Positions 42,572 through 49,697 of a DNA stretch of 64,000 nt are shown piece by piece. The notes beneath the pieces were generated by a model that was given only the letters and a program-made list of their open reading frames with translations, was not told the origin of the DNA and searched no databases. The translations under genes and the position numbers were made by a program. The DNA comes from Rhizobiaceae bacterium. GTDB lineage: Bacteria > Pseudomonadota > Alphaproteobacteria > Rhizobiales > Rhizobiaceae. The stretch lies in contig JAEPMD010000005.1 of assembly GCA_017644105.1 (NCBI GenBank), forward strand, positions 62,001 to 126,000, written 5' to 3'. Each line of letters opens with the position of its first letter. Position 1 is the first letter of the stretch.

Positions 42572-44017
42572 ATGTCTAACGTTGAGAACAAATTGATTGC
42601 ATTTCCTGCCTTCTTCAAGGTGGAAGGCGAGAAAGTTGCGATCTTCGGAAATGGTGACGAAGCTTTCGCAAAATTGCGTTTGCTGTCAAACACTCGTGCT
42701 GACATCATCGTTTATGCAAATGCCCCGGAAGCTGACTTGGTTAAATTTGCTGAGAAAAACCAAGTTGAGATCGTGAGAGAGAGTTTCTCATCAAAGCATC
42801 TTGAAAATGCCGTCATGGTGTTTGCAGGTACTGGTGATGAAGCACTTGATCGCCACATTGTTGAAGAAGCGCGTGCGCTGAAGATCCCAGCCAATGCTGT
42901 TGATCAGCCTGACTATTGCGATTTTTATACGCCAGCCCTTGTAAACCGCGCGCCGCTTGCTGTTGCGATCGGAACTGAAGGTGCAGGCCCTGTACTTGGC
43001 CAAATTGTTCGTGCGCGCATTGACCAAATGCTTTCTCCTTCATTGGGTCCGCTTGCACGTTTGGCGCAGGAATATCGCAAAGCTGTCGACTACATGCTGC
43101 CTCGCGGTGTCACACGTCGTGTGTTCTGGCGCCGCTTCTTCACAGGTGATATCGCCGATAAGGTCGCAATGGGCGAAACTTCCCAAGCACGTCGCATCGC
43201 CACTCGTATTTTGCGCGAACGTGAGGAAGCACAAGGCCATGTTTGGCTGGTTGGTGCAGGCCCTGGTGCCGAAGACTTGCTAACGTTGCGTGCACAACGC
43301 GTAATGATGGAAGCTGATGTCATCCTTTATGATGCATTGGTGCCCGAAGCTGTGGTCAATATGGGCCGCCGCGATGCTGAACGCGTATCTGTGGGCAAGC
43401 GCAAGGGCTGTCATTCAAAATCTCAAGATGAAATCAATGCGTTGTTGGTCGAACTTGCCGGTTCTGGCAAACGCGTCGTTCGTCTTAAATCAGGCGATCC
43501 GCTTGTTTATGGCAGAGCTGGCGAAGAAATGGCTGCGCTCAGAGACGCCAATATTTCTTATGAGATCGTGCCGGGCATTACTTCCGCATTTGCTGCAGCT
43601 GCTGACTTTGATCTTCCTCTTACTTTGCGCGGTGTATCGTCATCTCTTGTCTTTACAACAGGACACGATTTAACCGGCGCAGCTTTACCAGATTGGGCAC
43701 GTCTTGCCATTTCAGGTGCAACCATTGCCGTTTATATGGGCCGTACGGTCGCTGCAACTGTTGCATCTCGCTTGATGGAAGCTGGCTTGGATGAAAATAC
43801 AACAGTCGCCGTTGTTGAAAATGCCGGCCGCGACACCAAGAAAATGATGCATGGCACGCTCAAAAACCTTCCAGTACTTGAAAACCGACATGATCTATCC
43901 GGCCCTGTGATGGTGATTATCGGAGATTCGGTCGCTGGGGCGTCTTATGAAAATTCGACGCCACTCATTCAATCTGTTCCACAAGAACAGCCACAAAACA
44001 CGTATCTCGGAGTGTAA
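42572..44017 (+). CDS. cysG: Siroheme synthase CysG (trifunctional)
   Basis: CysG makes siroheme from uroporphyrinogen III. The N-terminal part (about 1-220) is the precorrin-2 dehydrogenase/ferrochelatase with a Rossmann motif VAIFGNGDEAFAK and a dimerisation region. The C-terminal part (about 224-470) is uroporphyrinogen III methyltransferase with WLVGAGPGAEDLLT, SGDPLVYGR and VVPGITSA-like IVPGITSAFAAA. Siroheme is used by CysI encoded two genes on. It is divergent from mazG. Confidence 0.95.
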   Translation: MSNVENKLIAFPAFFKVEGEKVAIFGNGDEAFAKLRLLSNTRADIIVYANAPEADLVKFAEKNQVEIVRESFSSKHLENAVMVFAGTGDEALDRHIVEEARALKIPANAVDQPDYCDFYTPALVNRAPLAVAIGTEGAGPVLGQIVRARIDQMLSPSLGPLARLAQEYRKAVDYMLPRGVTRRVFWRRFFTGDIADKVAMGETSQARRIATRILREREEAQGHVWLVGAGPGAEDLLTLRAQRVMMEADVILYDALVPEAVVNMGRRDAERVSVGKRKGCHSKSQDEINALLVELAGSGKRVVRLKSGDPLVYGRAGEEMAALRDANISYEIVPGITSAFAAAADFDLPLTLRGVSSSLVFTTGHDLTGAALPDWARLAISGATIAVYMGRTVAATVASRLMEAGLDENTTVAVVENAGRDTKKMMHGTLKNLPVLENRHDLSGPVMVIIGDSVAGASYENSTPLIQSVPQEQPQNTYLGV

Positions 44018-44021
44018 TAAA

Positions 44022-44330
44022 ATGTCTAAAGTATTGACTGCAAACAAACTAATTGATGGAAACAGCGTTTGGCTTAACGCGCAAGGCGAATGGGTTGAGA
44101 CAATTGCTGATGCCTTTATCGCGCGCCATGACGAAGCTGTTGCAGCGCTTGAAGAAACAGGCGAACAAGCAGTATCTGACAATCTGGTTGTCGATGTTGC
44201 AGTTATCGATGTGAAAGAAACAGAACAAGGCATTTGGCCAATTCGTTTGCGTGAGCGCATCCGCTCTCACGGCCCAAGCGTTGCTTATGGTTATGAAGCC
44301 CTTGTTCAAGAGCGAACTCAAGCCGCTTAA
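44022..44330 (+). CDS. DUF2849-type small protein of the sulfite reductase cluster
   Basis: The 102-residue cytoplasmic protein matches the DUF2849 family, found in alphaproteobacteria between cysG and cysI. The start is the ATG of MSKVLTANKL, preceded by GGAGTG; the open frame extends upstream into cysG but that part is not family-like. An LNAQGEWVETIADA segment and YGYEALVQER near the end are visible. Function is unknown; context suggests help with CysI assembly or sulfur reduction. Confidence 0.85.
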   Translation: MSKVLTANKLIDGNSVWLNAQGEWVETIADAFIARHDEAVAALEETGEQAVSDNLVVDVAVIDVKETEQGIWPIRLRERIRSHGPSVAYGYEALVQERTQAA

Positions 44331-44361
44331 TTGCGCTCAGTTCAGCTTTTAAGGAATATAC

Positions 44362-46029
44362 ATGTACAGATATGATGAATTTGACCATGCTTTTGTAAAA
44401 GAGCGCGTCGCACAGTTTCGCGACCAAGTCGAAAGACGAGTGAATGGAGACATTACCGAGGCTGCCTTCAAGCCACTTCGTCTGATGAATGGTCTATATC
44501 TTCAACTCCACGCTTATATGCTGCGCATTGCTGTGCCTTATGGCACCATGTCGCCAGTTCAAATGCGTAAACTTGCTCATATTGCAAGAACCTATGACCG
44601 TGGTTATGGGCATTTCACAACGCGTCAGAATATTCAGTTTAACTGGCCAAAGCTTTCAGATATCCCAGATATCTTAGAAGAGCTTGCAAGTGTTGAAATG
44701 CATGCAATCCAAACATCTGGCAATTGTATTCGTAATGTGACGACAGACCAGTTTGCCGGTGCTGCCGCGGATGAAATTGCAGACCCGCGCCCTTATGCTG
44801 AAATTTTGCGTCAATGGTCATCTGTGCATCCTGAATTTTCGTTCCTACCGCGCAAATTTAAAATTGCCGTGACAGGTGCGCCGCATGACCGCGCGGCCAT
44901 TCAAGTGCATGACATTGGTTTGCAGCTTGTGAAAAACGAAGACGATGAAATCGGCTTTAAAGTCTATATTGGTGGCGGGCAGGGCAGAACGCCTATGATT
45001 GCTAAAAAAGTGCGCGATTTCCTTCCTGAGGAAGATCTGCTCACTTATGTGACTGCGATTATGCGTGTTTATAACCTTCATGGTCGTCGCGATAACAAAT
45101 ATAAAGCTCGCATCAAGATCCTAGTTCACGAAACTGGACTTGAGGAACTAAAATCGCAAATTGAGGCTGAATGGCAGCATTTGAAGGACACTGATCTTAA
45201 ATTGCCAGATGCTGATATTGAAGCGATCACCAAATATTTCGAAAAACCAAATCTTCCAGATCGCGCTGAAGGTTGGGGTCAGTTGGCTCAGTGGAAAAAA
45301 GCCGATGCTGCTTTTGCCACATGGATCCAGAAAAATGTTGGCCCACACCAGCATCCTGATTATGGCACGGTGACAATTTCACTCAAACCAATTGGTGGTG
45401 TGCCAGGTGATGCAACAGATGCGCAAATGGATCTCGTTGCTGATTTGGCTGAAGAATTTGGTCACAATGAAATCCGCGTGACGCACGAGCAAAACCTTGT
45501 CTTCCCGCATGTGGCTTTGGCAGATCTTGAACCGCTTTATCGCGTTTTGGCCGCCAATGGCTTGGCAACAGGTAATGCTGGTCTGGTCACTGACATTATC
45601 GCATGTCCTGGACTTGATTATTGTGCGCTTGCCAATGCGCGTTCAATCCCAGTTGCGCAAGAGATTTCCAATCGTTTTGGTGATGCTGAGCGTCAAAAGA
45701 CAATCGGTGAACTGAAGATCAAGATTTCCGGCTGTATCAATGCCTGTGGTCACCACCATGTCGGTCACATTGGTATTCTTGGCGTTGAGAAAAAAGGCGC
45801 CGAGCTTTACCAGATCACATTGGGTGGTTCAGCTGATGAAAACACATCTGTCGGCCAAATCATGGGACCGGGTTTTGAGCCTGATGCCATTACCGATGCG
45901 ATCGAAAAAGTGGTCGATACTTATCTCGAACTACGTTCAACAGATGATGAAACCTTCATCGAGACCTATCGTCGTTTGGGCATGAAACCATTTAAAACTG
46001 CGCTTTACGGCGAAAAGACAGCCGCATAG
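44362..46029 (+). CDS. cysI: Assimilatory sulfite (or nitrite) reductase, siroheme/4Fe-4S hemoprotein
   Basis: The 555-residue enzyme reduces sulfite to sulfide (or nitrite to ammonia) with six electrons. Two ferredoxin-like halves are present. The cluster and siroheme cysteines are in ACPGLDYC near residue 414 and KISGCINACGHHH near 455-465, the C-x-n-C...C-x3-C pattern of the family. The TRQNIQFNW motif is near residue 88. The neighbours CysG, DUF2849 and DUF934 point to sulfite assimilation. cysJ is absent, so electrons probably come from ferredoxin or another reductase. Confidence 0.93.
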   Translation: MYRYDEFDHAFVKERVAQFRDQVERRVNGDITEAAFKPLRLMNGLYLQLHAYMLRIAVPYGTMSPVQMRKLAHIARTYDRGYGHFTTRQNIQFNWPKLSDIPDILEELASVEMHAIQTSGNCIRNVTTDQFAGAAADEIADPRPYAEILRQWSSVHPEFSFLPRKFKIAVTGAPHDRAAIQVHDIGLQLVKNEDDEIGFKVYIGGGQGRTPMIAKKVRDFLPEEDLLTYVTAIMRVYNLHGRRDNKYKARIKILVHETGLEELKSQIEAEWQHLKDTDLKLPDADIEAITKYFEKPNLPDRAEGWGQLAQWKKADAAFATWIQKNVGPHQHPDYGTVTISLKPIGGVPGDATDAQMDLVADLAEEFGHNEIRVTHEQNLVFPHVALADLEPLYRVLAANGLATGNAGLVTDIIACPGLDYCALANARSIPVAQEISNRFGDAERQKTIGELKIKISGCINACGHHHVGHIGILGVEKKGAELYQITLGGSADENTSVGQIMGPGFEPDAITDAIEKVVDTYLELRSTDDETFIETYRRLGMKPFKTALYGEKTAA

Positions 46030-46040
46030 GAGCCTTTGAT

Positions 46041-46517
46041 ATGTCAAAAATTTGGACAAAGAACGGCTTTTTAAGCGAGAACACTTGGGGATACCTTTCC
46101 GATGGTGCGGAATATCTGTCCGTTGCAGATGCGGTCACAGCAAGCGAAAGTGACTTGGCAGTTTTCGTCGAACCTGCTGATGATGTGATGGAACTATCTG
46201 ACAAACTCGGTGATATTTCAATCATCGCAGTGAACTTCCCGGCCTTTGCAGATGGTCGCGCATTTTCGCATGCTGCATTGTTGCGCGATCGCCCTGGTTT
46301 TAAAGGGGAAATCAGAGCATATGGTCAGGTTCTTCTTGATCAGGTGCCGCTGATGCTTCGTTGCGGAATTGATAGTTTTGAAGTGAGTGATGAACCTACA
46401 ATCAAGCATCTTGAAGCAGGTCATGTGCCAGCAATTGAGCACCATTATCAGCCATCTATGAATGAGCCAGCCAAGGCAAATTCCTATTCCTGGCGCTATA
46501 TGGCCAATTCAGGCTGA
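46041..46517 (+). CDS. DUF934 protein of the sulfite reductase cluster
   Basis: The 158-residue protein matches the DUF934 family, which almost always follows cysI in proteobacteria. The conserved FPAFADGRAFSHAALLRDR block near residues 71-89 and GEIRAYGQVLLDQVPLMLR are visible. Its biochemical role is unknown. AGGAG precedes the ATG. In many rhizobia cysH follows; here a hairpin and then the LysR gene follow. Confidence 0.9.
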   Translation: MSKIWTKNGFLSENTWGYLSDGAEYLSVADAVTASESDLAVFVEPADDVMELSDKLGDISIIAVNFPAFADGRAFSHAALLRDRPGFKGEIRAYGQVLLDQVPLMLRCGIDSFEVSDEPTIKHLEAGHVPAIEHHYQPSMNEPAKANSYSWRYMANSG

Positions 46518-46543
46518 TCATTCTGCCAGTTCTAATTTGTTTT

Positions 46544-46576
46544 AAGCGGCGACTTGCGTAAAGCGGGTCGCCGCTT
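46544..46576 (+). terminator. Hairpin after the cysG-cysI cluster
   Basis: A perfect ten-base-pair GC-rich stem (aagcggcgac with gtcgccgctt) encloses a 13-base loop. There is no T-run, so it may stabilise the 3' end or terminate with Rho. Confidence 0.6.
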
Positions 46577-46589
46577 GCATATTATGGTT

Positions 46590-46631
46590 GTCTCATATTA
46601 TGAGACGAGACTTGTTTTGAGACGAGATTTG
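46590..46631. promoter_or_regulatory. TGAGAC palindrome and direct repeats upstream of the LysR gene
   Basis: GTCTCATA and TATGAGAC form a palindrome with a one-base centre (46590-46606). TGAGACGAGA(C/T)TTG occurs twice in direct orientation (46601-46614 and 46618-46631), 17 bases apart. The element lies 27 bases before the LysR ATG, a good place for autoregulation. It is a candidate binding site only. Confidence 0.5.
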
Positions 46632-46657
46632 GCGCGGATTCAGCTTGGGAGTGTTGA

Positions 46658-47557
46658 ATGATTGATAAACTGGAATTTTTTATTGCGCTTGCAAAGCATC
46701 AGCATTTTGGTCGCGCCGCTGATGCTTGCGGGATCACGCAACCCACACTTTCATCAGCCATCCGACAATTGGAAGACCAGCTTGGCGTGGTACTGGTTCA
46801 ACGCGGATCGCGTTTTAAAGGCCTAACTCAAGAAGGTCAACGCGTTTTGGAATGGTCGCGACGTATTGTGGATGACACACGATCCATGCGTGAAGAAATG
46901 CGCACGGCGCGCAATGGCCTTTCCGGACATGTGCGTATTGCTACCATCCCAACAGCGTCTGCTATGCTGCATGAGCTGACAGCGCCCTTTATCAAGAAAC
47001 ATCCCAAAGTCACTCTGTCAGTAACAGCCTGCACATCAATTGAGGTGCTCGCAAAGCTTGAAAACTTCGACATCGACATAGGAATTACATATCTTAATGA
47101 TGAACCGCTCACAGGGCGGACCGTATCTCTGCCATTATATGCTGAGCGCTTTCAGCTGATTGTGAAAGCTGATAGCAAATATAGTGATCGCGATAGTATT
47201 ACATGGGCTGAACTTGGCGATATTCCATTGTGTCTACTTACACCGGATATGCAAAACAGGCGCATAGTGAACAAGCACTTGGAAGATGCAGGCGTGAATA
47301 TAAAACCCGCGCTTGAATCCAATTCTATGTTGGTTTTGTTCTCTCACATCATGAATGGCGAATGGGCGAGTATTATCCCGGTCAATATCGCTGATCTGAT
47401 GGGATTTGGTGAAAATATCCGTGCGATTCCAATCAAAAACCCTGATGCAAAGCACATTGTGGGTGTGGTTGCAGCAAAACGCGAACCCAATACACCCAAT
47501 GTATCGGCGCTTTTGCAAGAGGCACATGTTTTAGCGAAGAAAAATCTTATTGTATGA
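46658..47557 (+). CDS. LysR-family regulator, probably of formate dehydrogenase
   Basis: The 299-residue protein has an N-terminal winged helix-turn-helix (about 1-60, with AADACGITQPTLSSAIRQLE) and a C-terminal periplasmic-binding-protein-like effector domain (about 90-295). A LysR gene in this position, in the same direction as and just upstream of fdsGBA, is a common alphaproteobacterial arrangement. It is expected to control the fds genes in response to formate or a related signal. A GGGAG ribosome site precedes the ATG. Confidence 0.9.
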   Translation: MIDKLEFFIALAKHQHFGRAADACGITQPTLSSAIRQLEDQLGVVLVQRGSRFKGLTQEGQRVLEWSRRIVDDTRSMREEMRTARNGLSGHVRIATIPTASAMLHELTAPFIKKHPKVTLSVTACTSIEVLAKLENFDIDIGITYLNDEPLTGRTVSLPLYAERFQLIVKADSKYSDRDSITWAELGDIPLCLLTPDMQNRRIVNKHLEDAGVNIKPALESNSMLVLFSHIMNGEWASIIPVNIADLMGFGENIRAIPIKNPDAKHIVGVVAAKREPNTPNVSALLQEAHVLAKKNLIV

Positions 47558-47564
47558 ACAAAGA

Positions 47565-47589
47565 GAACGATTGAATATTTCAATCGTTC
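47565..47589. promoter_or_regulatory. Perfect dyad between the LysR gene and fdsG
   Basis: GAACGATTGAA and TTCAATCGTTC are exact inverted 11-base arms around a 3-base centre, 8 bases after the LysR stop and 80 bases before fdsG. Without a T-run it is a poor terminator, so an operator for the fds operon is a reasonable alternative. Confidence 0.5.
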
Positions 47590-47668
47590 AACGGTATAGG
47601 ATTATTGATTTCCACCCTTAAAAGAGCGATCATCCTAGGCATATAACTATGCTTGAGGGTAGATGCAT

Positions 47669-48148
47669 ATGTCTGTTGAGGCGAATGTGGAAGAGATCAC
47701 ATCGGTCACTTCTGAAATTATACAAGAATTACAGTCACTTGAAGGGCCGATGTTGCCTATTCTAAACGAAATACAAGACCATTTTGGTTTTGTACCACAA
47801 GATTCGTTGCCAGTGATTGCCGATAAATTAAATCTATCAAAAGCAGAAGTGCATGGCGTGGTAAGCTTTTATCATGACTATCGCAGTGAACCTGCAGGTG
47901 ATCATGTAGTCAAAATTTGCCGTGCAGAAGCCTGCCAATCCATGGGCGTAAACGAACTTTCTGAGAAATTGTTATCACTTTTGGGCATTGGTTGGGGCGA
48001 AACCTCAGACAATGGCAAAGTGACTGTTGAAGCAACCTATTGCCTCGGTCTATGCGCTTGCGCTCCAGCTGCCATGGTTGATGGCAAATTGGTTGCGCGC
48101 CTTGATGACGCTAAAATCGAAGCGCTTGCGAAAGAGGTGAGCCAATGA
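47669..48148 (+). CDS. fdsG: NAD-dependent formate dehydrogenase, gamma subunit
   Basis: FdsG is the NuoE-like 2Fe-2S subunit that passes electrons between FdsA and FdsB. The 159-residue protein has the thioredoxin-like 2Fe-2S domain with cysteines in CRAEACQSMG near residue 88-93 and CLGLCACAPA near residue 128-132. The chosen ATG (MSVEANVEE) lies 8 bases after a GAGGGT ribosome site; another ATG two codons earlier is too close to that site. Its stop overlaps fdsB (ATGA). Confidence 0.95.
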   Translation: MSVEANVEEITSVTSEIIQELQSLEGPMLPILNEIQDHFGFVPQDSLPVIADKLNLSKAEVHGVVSFYHDYRSEPAGDHVVKICRAEACQSMGVNELSEKLLSLLGIGWGETSDNGKVTVEATYCLGLCACAPAAMVDGKLVARLDDAKIEALAKEVSQ

Positions 48149-49692
48149 CCACGAAGATCTTTATCTCACAGGATAGCGCAGCGGTTGCCCTTGGTGCTGA
48201 TGATGTAGCGTCAGCCATTGCAAATACAAATTCAGATATTCAGATCATCCGCACAGGTTCCCGCGGCATGATTTGGCTTGAGCCCATGGTTGAAGTTGAG
48301 ACTGATCAAGGCCGCACGGCCTACGGTCCGGTCAATGCTGATGATGTTGCGTCACTTATTGATGCCGGCATGTTCGAGGGCAAACAAGACCATGCGTTGA
48401 GCCTTGGTTTGACAGAAGAAATTCCATTTTTCAAAAAGCAAACGCGTTTGGTGTTCCAGCGTTGTGGTGTCACTGATCCGCTGTCTATTGAAGATTACAA
48501 AGCCAATGATGGCTTGAAAGGCCTGCAAAACGCGCTTGCGAAAACGCCAAACGATGTTGTCGCGCAGATTACCGAATCTGGTCTTCGTGGTCGCGGTGGT
48601 GCAGGATTCCCAACCGGTATTAAATGGAAAACGGTCCTCGAAGCGCAGAGCGATCAAAAATATATCGTTTGTAACGCTGATGAGGGCGATAGCGGAACCT
48701 TTGCTGACCGCATGATCATGGAAGGTGATCCATTTGTTTTGATCGAAGGTATGATTATTGCCGGTCATGCTGTGGGCGCAACGAAAGGTTATATCTATCT
48801 TCGTTCTGAATATCCGGATGCAGGTATCATCCTCAATAAGGCGATCCAAATCGCCAAAGATGAAGGTATTTTAGGTCTGTCCGTGCTGGGTTCAGGATAT
48901 CCATTCGATATCGAAGTGCGCATTGGGGCAGGGGCTTATGTCTGCGGTGAAGAAACATCATTGCTCGAAAGCTTAGAAGGCAAACGCGGGATTGTGCGTG
49001 CAAAACCACCCCTTCCAGCGCATAAAGGCTTTATGGGCAAGCCAACGGTGGTCAATAATGTTATTTCTCTCGCCTCCGTTCCGATCGTTATGGATAAAGG
49101 CGCGAAATTCTATGCTGATTTCGGCATGGGACGTTCGCGCGGCACAATGCCAATTCAAATCGCCGGTAATGTGAAGCATGGCGGATTGTTTGAAGCAGCC
49201 TTCGGCATGTCACTCGGAGAAATCGTTGATGAAATCGCTGGCGGGACGCATTCAGGTCGTCAAGTGCGCGCTGTGCAAGTTGGTGGTCCATTAGGCGCTT
49301 ATTTCCCACGTGATTTGTTTGACACGCCATTTGATTACGAAGAATTTGCAGCCAAAGACGGCTTGATCGGTCATGCTGGTATCGTCGTCTTTGACGATAC
49401 GGTTGATATGCTCGCGCAAGCGCGCTTTGCCATGGAATTCTGCGCAATTGAATCATGCGGTAAATGCACCCCGTGCCGCATTGGTTCAACGCGCGGCGTC
49501 GAAGTGGCAGATAACATCAAAAACGGTGTGGGTGCCGAAGAGCAGATCGAGATTTTGACCGATCTTTGTAACACCATGAAATTCGGCTCACTCTGCGCAT
49601 TGGGTGGTTTTACACCTTATCCAGTGATGAGCGCGCTCACCCATTTCCCTGAAGATTTCTTTCCTGAACAGCAAGTTCAAGCGGCGGAGTAA
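48145..49692 (+). CDS. fdsB: NAD-dependent formate dehydrogenase, beta subunit (FMN/NADH module)
   Basis: FdsB is the NuoF-like diaphorase subunit where NAD is reduced. The 515-residue protein has an N-terminal thioredoxin-like part, the NADH/FMN-binding GRGGAGFPTGIKWK near residue 148, GAYVCGEETSLLESLEG near 260, and the 4Fe-4S motif ESCGKCTPCRIGSTRG near 435. It is translationally coupled to fdsG. Confidence 0.96.
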   Translation: MTTKIFISQDSAAVALGADDVASAIANTNSDIQIIRTGSRGMIWLEPMVEVETDQGRTAYGPVNADDVASLIDAGMFEGKQDHALSLGLTEEIPFFKKQTRLVFQRCGVTDPLSIEDYKANDGLKGLQNALAKTPNDVVAQITESGLRGRGGAGFPTGIKWKTVLEAQSDQKYIVCNADEGDSGTFADRMIMEGDPFVLIEGMIIAGHAVGATKGYIYLRSEYPDAGIILNKAIQIAKDEGILGLSVLGSGYPFDIEVRIGAGAYVCGEETSLLESLEGKRGIVRAKPPLPAHKGFMGKPTVVNNVISLASVPIVMDKGAKFYADFGMGRSRGTMPIQIAGNVKHGGLFEAAFGMSLGEIVDEIAGGTHSGRQVRAVQVGGPLGAYFPRDLFDTPFDYEEFAAKDGLIGHAGIVVFDDTVDMLAQARFAMEFCAIESCGKCTPCRIGSTRGVEVADNIKNGVGAEEQIEILTDLCNTMKFGSLCALGGFTPYPVMSALTHFPEDFFPEQQVQAAE

Positions 49693-49697
49693 CAGAC

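Noticed and set aside
47663-47668. Upstream ATG as the fdsG start
   Set aside because: It lies only two bases from the GAGGGT ribosome site; the ATG two codons later has normal spacing.
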